Positions 44,420 to 52,301 are shown, counted from the first letter of the stretch. The stretch: 64,000 nt of DNA from Geoalkalibacter sp. (GCF_030605225.1 NZ_JAUWAV010000005.1:1-64000), one strand, 5' to 3'. Numbers and translations are program-made. Notes: generated by a model from the sequence alone, not told the origin.

Positions 44420-45178
44420 ATGAAAGACAAGGTAGCGATTGTGACGGGCGCGGCCAGCGGCATCGGTTTGGCGGTTGCGCAGACGCTGGCCGCCGAGGGC
44501 TGCCGGGTGGTCATGGCCGATGTCAATGCGGCCGCCGGGGAAAAGGAAGCAAGCGCCATCGGCGCCCTGTTTCACTCGGCCGATCTCAGCCGTCGCCAGG
44601 GTTGTCGTGACCTGGTGGATGCCGCCCTGGCGCACTTTGGGCGAGTCGATATCCTGATCAACAACGCAGGCATTCAGCATGTCGCCCCAGCCGTCGATTT
44701 TCCTGAGGACAAATGGGATTTCATGATCGCGCTGATGCTCACGGCGCCTTTTCTGCTGAGCAAATACTGCTGGCCCTCCATGCAGGAGCGCCGCTGGGGG
44801 CGCATCATCCATATCAATTCGGTGCACGGCCTGGTCGCCTCGCCCTTCAAATCAGCCTACATCAGCGCCAAGCACGGGCTCTCGGGGCTTACCAAGACCC
44901 TGGCCCTGGAAGGGGGCAAGGACGGCATCACGGTCAATTCCATCTGTCCCGCCTATGTGCGCACGCCCCTGGTGGACAATCAGATCGCCGACCAGGCCAG
45001 GGTGCACGGCCTGAGCGAAGCGCAGGTCATCGAAACCATCATGCTCAAGAATGCCGCCGTCAAGCGCCTGATCGAGCCGGCGGAAATCGGCAAATTCGTG
45101 CTGTATCTGTGCTCGGATGCCGCCGCCTGTTTCACCGGTTCCCTGCTGACCATGGATTGCGGCTGGACCGCCACCTGA
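44420..45178 (+). CDS. bdhA: 3-hydroxybutyrate dehydrogenase (SDR)
   Basis: A 252-residue short-chain dehydrogenase. NAD site VTGAASGIGLAVAQTLA at 8-24, NNAG motif, catalytic Ser in INSVHG and YxxxK as YISAKHG, and the TPLVDNQIADQARVHGLSEAQVIE segment characteristic of 3-hydroxybutyrate dehydrogenases. It oxidises 3-hydroxybutyrate to acetoacetate, which the preceding transferase and thiolase convert to acetyl-CoA, or it runs in reverse. ATG at 44420 with AGGAG upstream. Last gene of its operon. Confidence 0.88.
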   Translation: MKDKVAIVTGAASGIGLAVAQTLAAEGCRVVMADVNAAAGEKEASAIGALFHSADLSRRQGCRDLVDAALAHFGRVDILINNAGIQHVAPAVDFPEDKWDFMIALMLTAPFLLSKYCWPSMQERRWGRIIHINSVHGLVASPFKSAYISAKHGLSGLTKTLALEGGKDGITVNSICPAYVRTPLVDNQIADQARVHGLSEAQVIETIMLKNAAVKRLIEPAEIGKFVLYLCSDAAACFTGSLLTMDCGWTAT

Positions 45179-45368
45179 TCGCGACGGTGCCCTGGGGAAA
45201 GAGGCCCATCGAGCAGAAAGCCGTTCCCGATCATCGGGCTCCCGCCGATCGGCACAGATCCCGGGGATCCGTCAGGCCGCCGCGCCGCGTCGGTCGTGCC
45301 AGATTAAATGGGATACCTTATCGGGTAAAACCGACGAGTTTTGGGCAAACATTGTTCTGTTTTTGCTC
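45179..45368. other. Intergenic stretch after bdhA
   Basis: About 190 bases before the TRAP promoter. I see no open frame with a ribosome site and no clear terminator, only weak GGG/CCC complementarities (for example CCCGATCATCGGG at 45227-45239). Transcription from the bdhA operon might enter the TRAP operon. Confidence 0.5.
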
Positions 45369-45397
45369 TTGACGGAGAGGGGTTGTTCGGCTATCGT
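45369..45397 (+). promoter_or_regulatory. Predicted promoter of the TRAP-glcDF operon
   Basis: TTGACG (45369-45374), 17-base spacer, TATCGT (45392-45397). The likely start is near 45404. The GntR-type operator at 45413-45423 lies at about +10 to +20, so a bound repressor would block this promoter. The leader to dctP is about 94 bases. Confidence 0.7.
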
Positions 45398-45412
45398 TTT
45401 GTCTACGTAATA

Positions 45413-45423
45413 TGGTAAGACCA
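45413..45423. promoter_or_regulatory. GntR/FadR-type operator 2, before the TRAP operon
   Basis: TGGTAAGACCA, the reverse complement of operator 1, flanked as TATGGTAAGACCAATT, which is close to known PdhR/LldR boxes (ATTGGTNNNACCAAT). Its spacing from the promoter is like that at lutC. Confidence 0.78.
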
Positions 45424-45497
45424 ATTTAAGGTCTTATCTGGCGCAGGGGAGAGCGGCCTCGGCGCCATTTCAACCCTGAGAGGCATAGGAGGAAACA

Positions 45498-46664
45498 ATG
45501 AGAAGGTTTCGCATGCTGGTGGGATTGATCACCGTTTTGACGCTGGTCTGGGCGCCTCAATCCTTCGCCCAGGAACGAAAGCAGCGGGAAAAATTCGGCG
45601 CCGACAAGCGCTCCGAGCAAGTCAAGAACGAATTGCGCACCATCAAGCCCAGCACCGAGACGCATCGCTGGAAAATGGTCATGCCGTGGAGCAAGGGCCT
45701 TCTGTTCTACGATATGGCGGTGCATTTCGCCGAAAGCGTCAAGCTCGCCTCGGGCGGTCGCCTCGACATCCGGGTCTTTTCCGCCGGTGAGCTGGTCGGC
45801 GCAATGGAATCCTTCGACGCCGTGAGCCGAGGCTCCGCGGAAATCGGCCATGACTGGCCGGGCTACTGGGCCGGCAAGAATGAAAACTTCAACTCCTTCG
45901 GCTCGGTGCCTTTCGGCCTCGACAACGAAGGCTACAACATCTGGCTCTATGAGCGCGGCGGTCTCGAGCAGATGCAGGAACTCTACGGGCGCTACAACCT
46001 GGTGGCGTTCCCGGCCGGCAACGGTGGTCAGGAAATGGGCCTGTTCTCCAACAAGAAAGCAACCACCATGGCCGATTTCAAAGGGATGCGCATCCGCACC
46101 GTCGGCTGGTATCAGGACATCATGAATTCCCTGGGCGCGTCGGTCACCCCGCTGCCCGGCGGCGAAATCTATCTGGCCCTGGAGCGCGGCGTCATCGATG
46201 CCGCCGAATTCAGCACCCCGGCCATCAACTACCCCATGGGCTTCGACGAAATCACCAAGTATGTCATCCAGCCCGGTGTGCATCAGCCCTCCGTGCAGTG
46301 CGCCATCTTCATCAACAAGAATGCCTGGGACAAGCTGGCTCCCGATCTGCAGTGGATCGTGCGCATCGCCGCCGCCGAAACCCAGCTCTGGTCCAACGCC
46401 TGGCAGGAAAACCTCAACATCGAGGCGATCAAGCTCTTCAAGGAGAAGGTCGAGTTCGTGCACATGGATGAGGCGGCGATCACCGAATTCGCCCAGAAGA
46501 CCAGGGAATACCTGGACACCGTCAAGGCGAGAAACCCCGACGTGAAGAAGACTCTCGATTCCCAGGAGCAGTTCAAGAAGGATTTCGCCGAGTGGCGGCA
46601 GATCCGCAGCGGCGTGACCCCCTGGCCCCTGGATGAATACATCAAGGGCAAGCGTCTGCAGTAA
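45498..46664 (+). CDS. TRAP transporter substrate-binding protein (DctP family, TakP-like)
   Basis: Periplasmic receptor of 388 residues. A signal peptide at 1-25 (MRRFRMLVGLITVLTLVWAPQSFAQ, cut after the Ala-Gln region) is followed by the mature part. Family motifs: GGRLDIRVFSAGELVGAMESFDAVSRG, GMRIRTVGWYQDIMNSLGASVTPLPGGEIYLALERGVIDAAEF, and PGVHQPSVQCAIF. This pattern resembles TakP and the calcium-lactate-binding TRAP receptors for 2-oxo and 2-hydroxy acids. Together with glcD/glcF downstream, lactate or glycolate is the likely ligand. AGGAGG precedes the ATG. Confidence 0.88.
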   Translation: MRRFRMLVGLITVLTLVWAPQSFAQERKQREKFGADKRSEQVKNELRTIKPSTETHRWKMVMPWSKGLLFYDMAVHFAESVKLASGGRLDIRVFSAGELVGAMESFDAVSRGSAEIGHDWPGYWAGKNENFNSFGSVPFGLDNEGYNIWLYERGGLEQMQELYGRYNLVAFPAGNGGQEMGLFSNKKATTMADFKGMRIRTVGWYQDIMNSLGASVTPLPGGEIYLALERGVIDAAEFSTPAINYPMGFDEITKYVIQPGVHQPSVQCAIFINKNAWDKLAPDLQWIVRIAAAETQLWSNAWQENLNIEAIKLFKEKVEFVHMDEAAITEFAQKTREYLDTVKARNPDVKKTLDSQEQFKKDFAEWRQIRSGVTPWPLDEYIKGKRLQ

Positions 46665-46670
46665 TGGACA

Positions 46671-46706
46671 AAAACCCGGCGGGGCACGGGGCTCCCGCCG
46701 GGTTTT
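46671..46706 (+). terminator. Strong hairpin between dctP and dctQ
   Basis: A perfect 13-bp stem AAAACCCGGCGGG (46671-46683) / CCCGCCGGGTTTT (46694-46706) with a 10-base loop. It starts 7 bases after the dctP stop. The T run is short, so it is probably a partial terminator or a 3' mRNA stabiliser that makes the receptor more abundant than the membrane subunits. It lies inside a possible longer dctQ frame, which argues for the later dctQ start. Confidence 0.8.
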
Positions 46707-46741
46707 CGCCAAGACCGCGACAGTTTGATTGTGAGGCGAAG

Positions 46742-47239
46742 ATGCAACTGATAGCCCGCTCGATCGATGGTCTCAACGATTATGTGGGGCGTTATACGTC
46801 CTTTTTGATCCTCCCCCTGATCCTGGTGGTCACTTATGAGGTTTTGATGCGCTACGTTCTGAATGCGCCGACCTCCTGGGCCTTTGAGATGACCACCTTC
46901 ATTTACGGCGTGCATTTCATGCTGGCCCTCGGCTACACCCACAAGCTCGATGGGCATGTGACCATCGATGTGTTCGAGGCCCGCTTGCCGAAAAAGCCGC
47001 GGACGCTGCTGCGCATTCTTGCCAACCTGGTCATCTTCATCCCGGCCATGGGTTTTCTCGCCTACGGATCGGTGATTTACGCGTGGACGTCCTGGGGCTA
47101 CCGGGAGCTCTCCTGGTCGTCCTGGCAGCCCAAGATCTATCCCTACAAGGCGCTCATGGCGCTGGGTTTCGTGCTGTTTTTCCTGCAGGGTCTGTCCAAG
47201 CTGATCCAGGATTTGCGTTCCCTGCGCGACACTGAATAG
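46742..47239 (+). CDS. TRAP transporter small permease (DctQ)
   Basis: A 165-residue membrane protein with four hydrophobic segments at about 20-40, 50-70, 92-112 and 130-150. The pattern TYEVLMRYVLNAPTSWAFEMTTFIYGVHFMLALGYTHKLDGHVTIDVF is characteristic of DctQ. ATG at 46742 with GAGGCGAAG upstream is preferred. An ATG overlapping the dctP stop at 46664 would place the strong hairpin within coding sequence and has no ribosome site. Confidence 0.9.
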   Translation: MQLIARSIDGLNDYVGRYTSFLILPLILVVTYEVLMRYVLNAPTSWAFEMTTFIYGVHFMLALGYTHKLDGHVTIDVFEARLPKKPRTLLRILANLVIFIPAMGFLAYGSVIYAWTSWGYRELSWSSWQPKIYPYKALMALGFVLFFLQGLSKLIQDLRSLRDTE

Positions 47240-47260
47240 AGCACAGCCTCCGGAGAGTCT

Positions 47261-48601
47261 ATGTCCCCCGAAATTCTTACCGTACTCATGTTCGGCACCC
47301 TGGTGGTCGCAATTGCCCTGGGGCATCCCCTGGCGGTGACCCTCACGGCGGTGGCAACCCTGTTCGGCCTGATTGAATACGGGTTCAATCTGCGCATCGT
47401 CATCGACCTGTTCACCAACAACGCCTGGGGGATCTTCCTCAACTACACCCTGGTGGCGGTCCCGCTGTTTATCTTCATGGCGCAGATTCTCGATCGCTCC
47501 AAGGTTTCCGAGGGGCTTTTCGATGCGCTCTACATCGTGCTCGGCGGTCTGCGTGGCGGCTTGGGCATGTCGGTCATCATCGTGTCCACGGTGTTTGCCG
47601 CGACTACCGGCATCATCGGCGCCTCGGTGGTCGCCATGGGGCTGATGGCCGGGCCCGCGCTGCTGCGGCGCGGCTATGACCGGGGCATGTCGGCGGGGAT
47701 CATCTGCTCGTCGGGGACTCTGGGTATTCTCATTCCCCCCAGCATCATGCTGGTCGTCTATGGCGGCCTCACCGGCATGCGGGAAACCTCGGTCGGCAAT
47801 CTCTTTGCCGCAGCCATTCTGCCGGGCCTGCTGCTCTCCGGGCTTTATCTGGTGTACGTTCTGATTCGCTGCACCCTCAATCCCAAGCTCGGCCCGCCCA
47901 TCCCCAGCGCGGATCGCACCGCGACCCTCGGGCAGAAAATCACCATGACCCTGAAGAATTTCGTGCCGCCCTTCGGCCTGATTCTCATCGTCATGGGCAC
48001 CATCCTCGCGGGCATCGCCACGCCCACCGAGGCCGCCGCCCTGGGGTGCATGGGCGCCCTGCTGCTCGCGCTGGTCAGTCGCAAGCTCACCTGGGAGGTC
48101 ATCAAGCAGGCCTCCCTGTCCACGGCGCGCACCACCGCCATGATCATGGCCCTGTTCGTCGGCGGCAAGCTGTTCAGCGTGGTGTTCGTCAGCATGGGCG
48201 GCGGCGATGTGGTCTCCGATGTTCTGCTGGGGATGGAGGTCAATCCCTACGTGGTGCTCTTCATCATGATGGCCGTGGTCTTTTTCCTGGGCATGTTCAT
48301 CGACTGGGCGGCGATTTTGCTGATCGTGGTGCCGATCTTCACCCCCATCGCCATGGATCTCGGTTTCAACCCGCTGTGGTTCGCCATGCTCATCTGCATC
48401 AATCTGCAGACCTCTTTTCTCACGCCGCCTTTTGGCTACGCCCTGTTTTATTTCAAGGGCGTCGCGCCGCCGGAATACACCATGGGGGATATTTACAAGG
48501 GAATTCTGCCCTTCGTGATGATTCAGATCGTGGGCCTGATCATCATGATCCTGTTCCCGGGCATCATCACCTATCTCCCGGAGGTTTTCTTCGGCCGATA
48601 A
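47261..48601 (+). CDS. TRAP transporter large permease (DctM)
   Basis: A 446-residue ion-transporter-superfamily protein with about 12 membrane segments. Conserved blocks: FVVPLFIFMAQIL-type region, AATTGIIGASVVAMGLM, CSSGTLGILIPPSIMLVVYG and TPTEAAALGCMGALLLAL. It uses the sodium or proton gradient to move the receptor-bound acid into the cytosol. It lies 21 bases after dctQ. The C-terminal FLTPPFGYALFYFKGVAPPEYTMGDIY is typical. Confidence 0.95.
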   Translation: MSPEILTVLMFGTLVVAIALGHPLAVTLTAVATLFGLIEYGFNLRIVIDLFTNNAWGIFLNYTLVAVPLFIFMAQILDRSKVSEGLFDALYIVLGGLRGGLGMSVIIVSTVFAATTGIIGASVVAMGLMAGPALLRRGYDRGMSAGIICSSGTLGILIPPSIMLVVYGGLTGMRETSVGNLFAAAILPGLLLSGLYLVYVLIRCTLNPKLGPPIPSADRTATLGQKITMTLKNFVPPFGLILIVMGTILAGIATPTEAAALGCMGALLLALVSRKLTWEVIKQASLSTARTTAMIMALFVGGKLFSVVFVSMGGGDVVSDVLLGMEVNPYVVLFIMMAVVFFLGMFIDWAAILLIVVPIFTPIAMDLGFNPLWFAMLICINLQTSFLTPPFGYALFYFKGVAPPEYTMGDIYKGILPFVMIQIVGLIIMILFPGIITYLPEVFFGR

Positions 48602-48643
48602 GGCGATGGATCTTTTGCCACCAAATGCACAGGAGAACGCGCG

Positions 48644-49153
48644 ATGCTTCCCGAGATCAAGACCATTCTTTACGCGACCGACCTTGGCGCCGGCGCCCCC
48701 CATGTGTTTCGCTACGCCCTGGCGGAGGCGGAAAAGCATGATGCCCGCATAGTCGTGCTGCACGCCCTGGAACCGCTGTCCTCCTTTGGTCAGCAGCTGG
48801 TTGAACTGCATATCTCCCATGAACAGTCCGAGCAGATTCACCGGCAGGCCCGTGAGCACGCGCGCAAGAAGATCGAGGAGCGCGTGCGGCGCCTGTGCGA
48901 CAAGGAAGTCTGCCACGCGCCGAGCGGCGCCGCACTGGTCAAGGAGATTCGCGTCGTGGAGGGCAATCCCGCCGTGGAGATCATCGAGCAGGCGCGAGCC
49001 GTCAAGGCCGATCTGATCATCATGGGCACCCATCGCCACACGGTGCTCGGCGATGCCGTGCTCGGCCACACCGCCAACAAGGTGATGCATCGCGCCGAGA
49101 TTCCGGTGCTGCTGGTGCGCATTCCCGAGGGATTTCGCGAGGAAGGATTCTAG
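48644..49153 (+). CDS. Universal stress protein (UspA family)
   Basis: A 169-residue Usp fold beginning IKTILYATDLGAGAPHVFRYALAEA. The C-terminal nucleotide motif is MGTHRHTVLGDAVLGHTANKVMHRAEIPVLLVR, in which the usual G-2x-G spacing is altered to GTHRHT, so ATP binding is doubtful. An insertion of about 25 residues (EQSEQIHRQAREHARKKIEERV) lengthens the middle. Usp genes are often found in TRAP transporter operons, where some bind the transporter. It lies 42 bases after dctM. Confidence 0.85.
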   Translation: MLPEIKTILYATDLGAGAPHVFRYALAEAEKHDARIVVLHALEPLSSFGQQLVELHISHEQSEQIHRQAREHARKKIEERVRRLCDKEVCHAPSGAALVKEIRVVEGNPAVEIIEQARAVKADLIIMGTHRHTVLGDAVLGHTANKVMHRAEIPVLLVRIPEGFREEGF

Positions 49154-49177
49154 GCGTCGCGCAGGAAGGGGCCATTC

Positions 49178-50611
49178 ATGATTTCCAAGACAGCCATCGA
49201 TCATCTGGCGGAAAAGCTCGGCCGCGACAACGTTCTCCACGAAAAGGAGGATCTGCTCACCCTGGGCTATGATTCAACCCCCGGTGTGCACCATCTGCCC
49301 GAGGTGGTGGCCTATCCGACCACGACGGAGCAGCTGATCGCCGCCATGGAGATCGCCGAGCGCGAGGGACTGCCGCTGACGCCGCGCGGTTCGGGCACGG
49401 GGCTTTCGGGAGGCAGCGTGCCGGTCAAGGGCGGCATGGTGCTGTGCCTGACGCGCATGAACCGCATTCTTGAAATCGACGAGGAAAACCTCACCGCCAC
49501 CGCCGAAGCCGGGGTCGTCACCCTGGATCTGTTCAACGCGGTGGCGGCCAAGGGGCTGTTCTATCCCCCCGATCCGGGCTCGCAGAAAATCTCCACCCTG
49601 GGCGGCAACGTCGCCGAGAACGCCGGCGGCCTGCGCGGCCTCAAGTACGGCGTGACGCGCGACTACGTCATGGGCCTCAAGGGGGTGCTGGCCGATCGCA
49701 GCCTCATCGCCACCGGCGGCAAGAGCGTCAAGGACGTGGCGGGTTACGGCTTCAAGGATCTGCTGGTGGGCAGCGAGGGAACGCTGGGCATCATCACCGA
49801 GATCACTGTCAAGCTGATCCCGCCGCCGCAGGACAAGCGCACCATCCTTGCCTACTTCAACGACGTGCGCACCGCCGGCGAGGCGGTGTCGCGCATCATC
49901 GCCGCCAAGATCATCCCCTCGACCATGGAGATCATGGATCGGGCCACCATCAACTGCGTGGAGGATTACGTCAACATCGGCCTGCCGCGCGAGATGGCGG
50001 CGCTCTTGCTCATCGAGGTCGACGGCCATCCGTCGCCCGTGGCCGAGGAAGCCGAGGGCGTGCGCAAAATCCTCGAACAGGTCAAGGCCGCCGAGGTCCA
50101 CGTGGCGCGCGACGCCGCCCATGCCTCAAGCCTCGCCGCGGCGCGGCGCACGGCCCTCTCGGCCCTGGCGCGGGTGTCGCCCACCACCCTGCTCGAGGAT
50201 GCCACGGTGCCGCGCTCGCGCCTTGCCGAAACCTTCGACGATATCGAACGGCTCAAGGCAAAATATCAGCTCAAGGTCGGCACCTTCGGCCATGCCGGCG
50301 ACGGCAACCTGCATCCCACGGTGCTCTGCGACGAGCGCGATCAGGACGAGATGGCGCGCGCCCACGCCTTCTACCATGACCTCTACGAGCAGGTGCTTGC
50401 CTGGGGCGGCACGGTGTCCGGCGAGCACGGCATCGGGTTGGCCAAGAAGGAATATCTCGCCCGCCAGATCGGTCCGGGCGGCGTGCAGGTGATGAAGCGC
50501 ATCAAGCAGACCTTCGACCCCGAGGGTATTCTCAACCCCGGCAAGATCTTCGACGAAGGCGATCCCTGCACCCACAGCCACGTGGAGGAGGGTTTCCGTG
50601 TCTCGCACTGA
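49178..50611 (+). CDS. FAD-binding D-2-hydroxyacid oxidase subunit (GlcD/D-lactate dehydrogenase type)
   Basis: A 477-residue VAO-family flavoprotein. FAD domain at about 40-215 (PEVVAYPTTTEQLIAAMEIAE, TPRGSGTGLSGGSVPVKGG, PPDPGSQKISTLGGNVAENAGG). C-terminal domain includes KVGTFGHAGDGNLHPT and ends SGEHGIGLAKKEYL...IKQTFDPEGILNPGKIF. It oxidises glycolate or D-lactate; the family cannot separate them. No GlcE is present. It overlaps the Fe-S subunit gene by 14 bases. Confidence 0.93.
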   Translation: MISKTAIDHLAEKLGRDNVLHEKEDLLTLGYDSTPGVHHLPEVVAYPTTTEQLIAAMEIAEREGLPLTPRGSGTGLSGGSVPVKGGMVLCLTRMNRILEIDEENLTATAEAGVVTLDLFNAVAAKGLFYPPDPGSQKISTLGGNVAENAGGLRGLKYGVTRDYVMGLKGVLADRSLIATGGKSVKDVAGYGFKDLLVGSEGTLGIITEITVKLIPPPQDKRTILAYFNDVRTAGEAVSRIIAAKIIPSTMEIMDRATINCVEDYVNIGLPREMAALLLIEVDGHPSPVAEEAEGVRKILEQVKAAEVHVARDAAHASSLAAARRTALSALARVSPTTLLEDATVPRSRLAETFDDIERLKAKYQLKVGTFGHAGDGNLHPTVLCDERDQDEMARAHAFYHDLYEQVLAWGGTVSGEHGIGLAKKEYLARQIGPGGVQVMKRIKQTFDPEGILNPGKIFDEGDPCTHSHVEEGFRVSH

Positions 50612-51902
50612 ACCGCTGGGCAACTTCAAGCCGCAGGACGCGCCCCCTTACGACGATGTTCTGCAATGCATGCGCTGCGGTTTTTGTCTGCCGACCTGCC
50701 CGACCTATGCCCTGACCGGTCGCGAGCGCTCCAGCCCGCGCGGGCGGGTGGCCCTGGCGCGCGCCGTGGCCGAGAAAAAGCTCGAATTCACCCCGGCCAT
50801 CAAGGAGGAGGCGTTTTTCTGCCTGGATTGCCGTGCCTGCACCAGCGCCTGCCCCTCGGGGGTGCGCGCCGGTGAAGTGATGGAGATGTGTCGCAGCCAG
50901 GCCCATGAATTCTATCCCCTGGGCAAGGTGGGCAAGGCCTTTCGCGAATTCATTTTGCAGAAAATGGTGCCCTCGCCTGGGTTGATGGAAGCCTCCATGC
51001 TGCCGACGCGTTTGTATCAGCGGCTCGGCATTCAATGGCTGGTGCGCCATTCCAAGGTGCTCAAGCTGGGCCCCGAATGGATGCAAAAAGCCGAAGGCAT
51101 GCTGCCGCGCCTGGAAAAGCCCTTGCGTCCGCAGCTGCCCGCGGTGGTCGCGGCCCAGGGAGAAAAGCGCGGACGCGTCGGCTTTTTCCTCGGCTGCGTG
51201 ATGACGCTGATGTATCCCAATGTGTCGCGCAATACGGTGCGCGTGCTCTCCCACCAGGGATTTGAGGTGGTCACGCCCAAGGCGGCCAAATGCTGCGGCG
51301 CACCGCACCTCTCCGAGGGGGATCGCGAAACCGCGCGGCAACTGGCGCTGTTCAATCTCGATCTGTTTCTCGCCGAGGATGTGGATTACATCGTCACGGA
51401 TTGCGCAGGCTGCGGCGCCGCCCTCAAGGAATACGAGGAACTGCTCGAAGAGCGCGCCGCGCACGAAAAACTGGCGCGCTTTCGCGCCAAGATTCGCGAC
51501 ATCTCGGAGTTTCTCGCCGAGGTCGGCCTGCGCGCCGAGGGCTTGCGCGAAGTGCGCGCCCGCGTCACCTACCATGAGCCCTGCCATCTGTGCCATGCCC
51601 AGGGCATCAGCGCCCAGCCGCGCCAGCTCATCCGCCGGATTCCCGGCGTGGAGTTGCGCGAGATGGCAGAAGCCAGCTGGTGCTGCGGCTCGGCGGCCAC
51701 CTGGGGGCTCAAATATTCCGAGGACAGCCGCAAGGTGCTCGACCGCAAGCTGAACAACGTGAAGGCCACCGGCGCCGAGATTCTGGTCACCGCCAATCCC
51801 GGCTGTCATCTGCAACTGGCTTGGGGCGTGCGCGAAGCCGGCATGCCGCAAGAGGTGCTGCACCTCATGGAATTGCTCGGCCGCGCGCTCCCCCCTGAGT
51901 GA
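50598..51902 (+). CDS. Fe-S subunit of glycolate/D-lactate oxidase (GlcF type)
   Basis: A 434-residue protein from GTG at 50598. Two 4Fe-4S motifs: C24, C27, C30, C34 (CMRCGFCLPTC) and C75, C78, C81, C85 (CLDCRACTSAC). Two CCG domains follow, with AAKCCGAPHLSEGDRETA at about 230-247 and the second around EPCHLCHAQGIS...ASWCCGSAATWG. It passes electrons from the flavoprotein to the quinone pool or another acceptor. The last gene of the TRAP operon; a terminator follows at 51932. Confidence 0.93.
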   Translation: MSRTEPLGNFKPQDAPPYDDVLQCMRCGFCLPTCPTYALTGRERSSPRGRVALARAVAEKKLEFTPAIKEEAFFCLDCRACTSACPSGVRAGEVMEMCRSQAHEFYPLGKVGKAFREFILQKMVPSPGLMEASMLPTRLYQRLGIQWLVRHSKVLKLGPEWMQKAEGMLPRLEKPLRPQLPAVVAAQGEKRGRVGFFLGCVMTLMYPNVSRNTVRVLSHQGFEVVTPKAAKCCGAPHLSEGDRETARQLALFNLDLFLAEDVDYIVTDCAGCGAALKEYEELLEERAAHEKLARFRAKIRDISEFLAEVGLRAEGLREVRARVTYHEPCHLCHAQGISAQPRQLIRRIPGVELREMAEASWCCGSAATWGLKYSEDSRKVLDRKLNNVKATGAEILVTANPGCHLQLAWGVREAGMPQEVLHLMELLGRALPPE

Positions 51903-51931
51903 TTTCGCAGCAGGTGCGTCTCTCCCCCCTG

Positions 51932-51965
51932 GCCCGGCGTATCTGCTTACGTCGGGCATTTTTTT
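51932..51965 (+). terminator. Terminator of the TRAP-glcDF operon
   Basis: A 10-bp stem GCCCGGCGTA (51932-51941) / TACGTCGGGC (51948-51957), with one G-U pair and a 6-base loop, then seven T. It lies between the convergent glcF-type gene and the selenoprotein gene. Confidence 0.85.
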
Positions 51966-51967
51966 CC

Positions 51968-52231
51968 TCAGGACGGTTCGTCCAGTTCCAATTGTTCCCG
52001 CAGGCTCAACACGAAATTCTTGGCGCGGCCGGCCGGGGCGATGATGCCGTAGGCCATTGCCTCGCGCAGTTCCGCCGGGGTGGCGCCCTGTTCCTTCGCG
52101 ACCGCGAAGTGTTTTTTCAGTCAGTCGGGGCAGCCCACCGCCACGGCGCAGGCCACGCGGATCAGTTCGCGGGTTTTGATGTCCAGCACTTCCTCGTAGT
52201 CGAATTCAAAGACTTTCTTGCGCGTTTTCAT
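51968..52231 (-). CDS. AhpD-like (carboxymuconolactone decarboxylase family) putative selenoprotein
   Basis: An 87-residue frame interrupted by one TGA at codon 37. It starts at ATG 52231, with AAGGAGA seven bases upstream. Residues 28-41 read C-A-V-A-V-G-C34-P-D-(UGA)37-L-K-K-H41, so the UGA replaces the second cysteine of the AhpD CxxC redox pair, with the downstream histidine in place (CxxUxxxH). After the UGA the frame continues with FAVAKEQGATPAELREAMAYGI, typical of this family, to a TGA at 51970-51968. A SECIS-like hairpin follows the UGA. Related proteins are thiol peroxidases or oxidoreductases. The alternative is a broken gene; the intact frame after UGA, hairpin and ribosome site argue against that. 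Confidence 0.82.
52094..52123 (-). promoter_or_regulatory. UGA codon and bacterial SECIS-like hairpin
   Basis: Minus strand: TGA at 52123-52121, then 17 bases to the apical loop. Stem CTTCGC (52109-52104) / GCGAAG (52099-52094), loop GGTC. Bacterial SECIS elements have a short stem just after the UGA with G in the first loop positions; the GGUC loop matches that of E. coli fdhF (GGUCU), and the distance is also close. Confidence 0.75.
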
Positions 52232-52272
52232 CGGCGGTCTCCTTGGCTTGGGTCATTGTTCGCGCGGGCCCT

Positions 52273-52301
52273 TTGACATGAAACACAGACTAAAGCAGAA
52301 T
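52273..52301 (+). promoter_or_regulatory. Predicted promoter of the acetyltransferase-like gene
   Basis: TTGACA (52273-52278), 17-base spacer, CAGAAT (52296-52301). It is divergent from the selenoprotein gene, whose own promoter is less clear (TTGCGA-16-TAGTCT on the minus strand within 52291-52318). Confidence 0.5.

Noticed and set aside
46664-46741. Earlier dctQ start overlapping the dctP stop
   Set aside because: It would translate the 13-bp hairpin as Pro/Gly-rich sequence, has no ribosome site, and the later ATG at 46742 has GAGGCGAAG.
46283-49240. 985-codon minus-strand frame opposite the TRAP transporter genes
   Set aside because: Antisense to dctP, dctQ, dctM and usp, which have clear family motifs. 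Composition is rich in His/Asp/Gln, as expected for the complement of GC-rich coding DNA.
51968-52231. The TGA-containing AhpD-like gene as a pseudogene
   Set aside because: Frame, family pattern, ribosome site and hairpin are all intact around a UGA placed precisely at the redox Cys; a random nonsense mutation would not be expected to have these.
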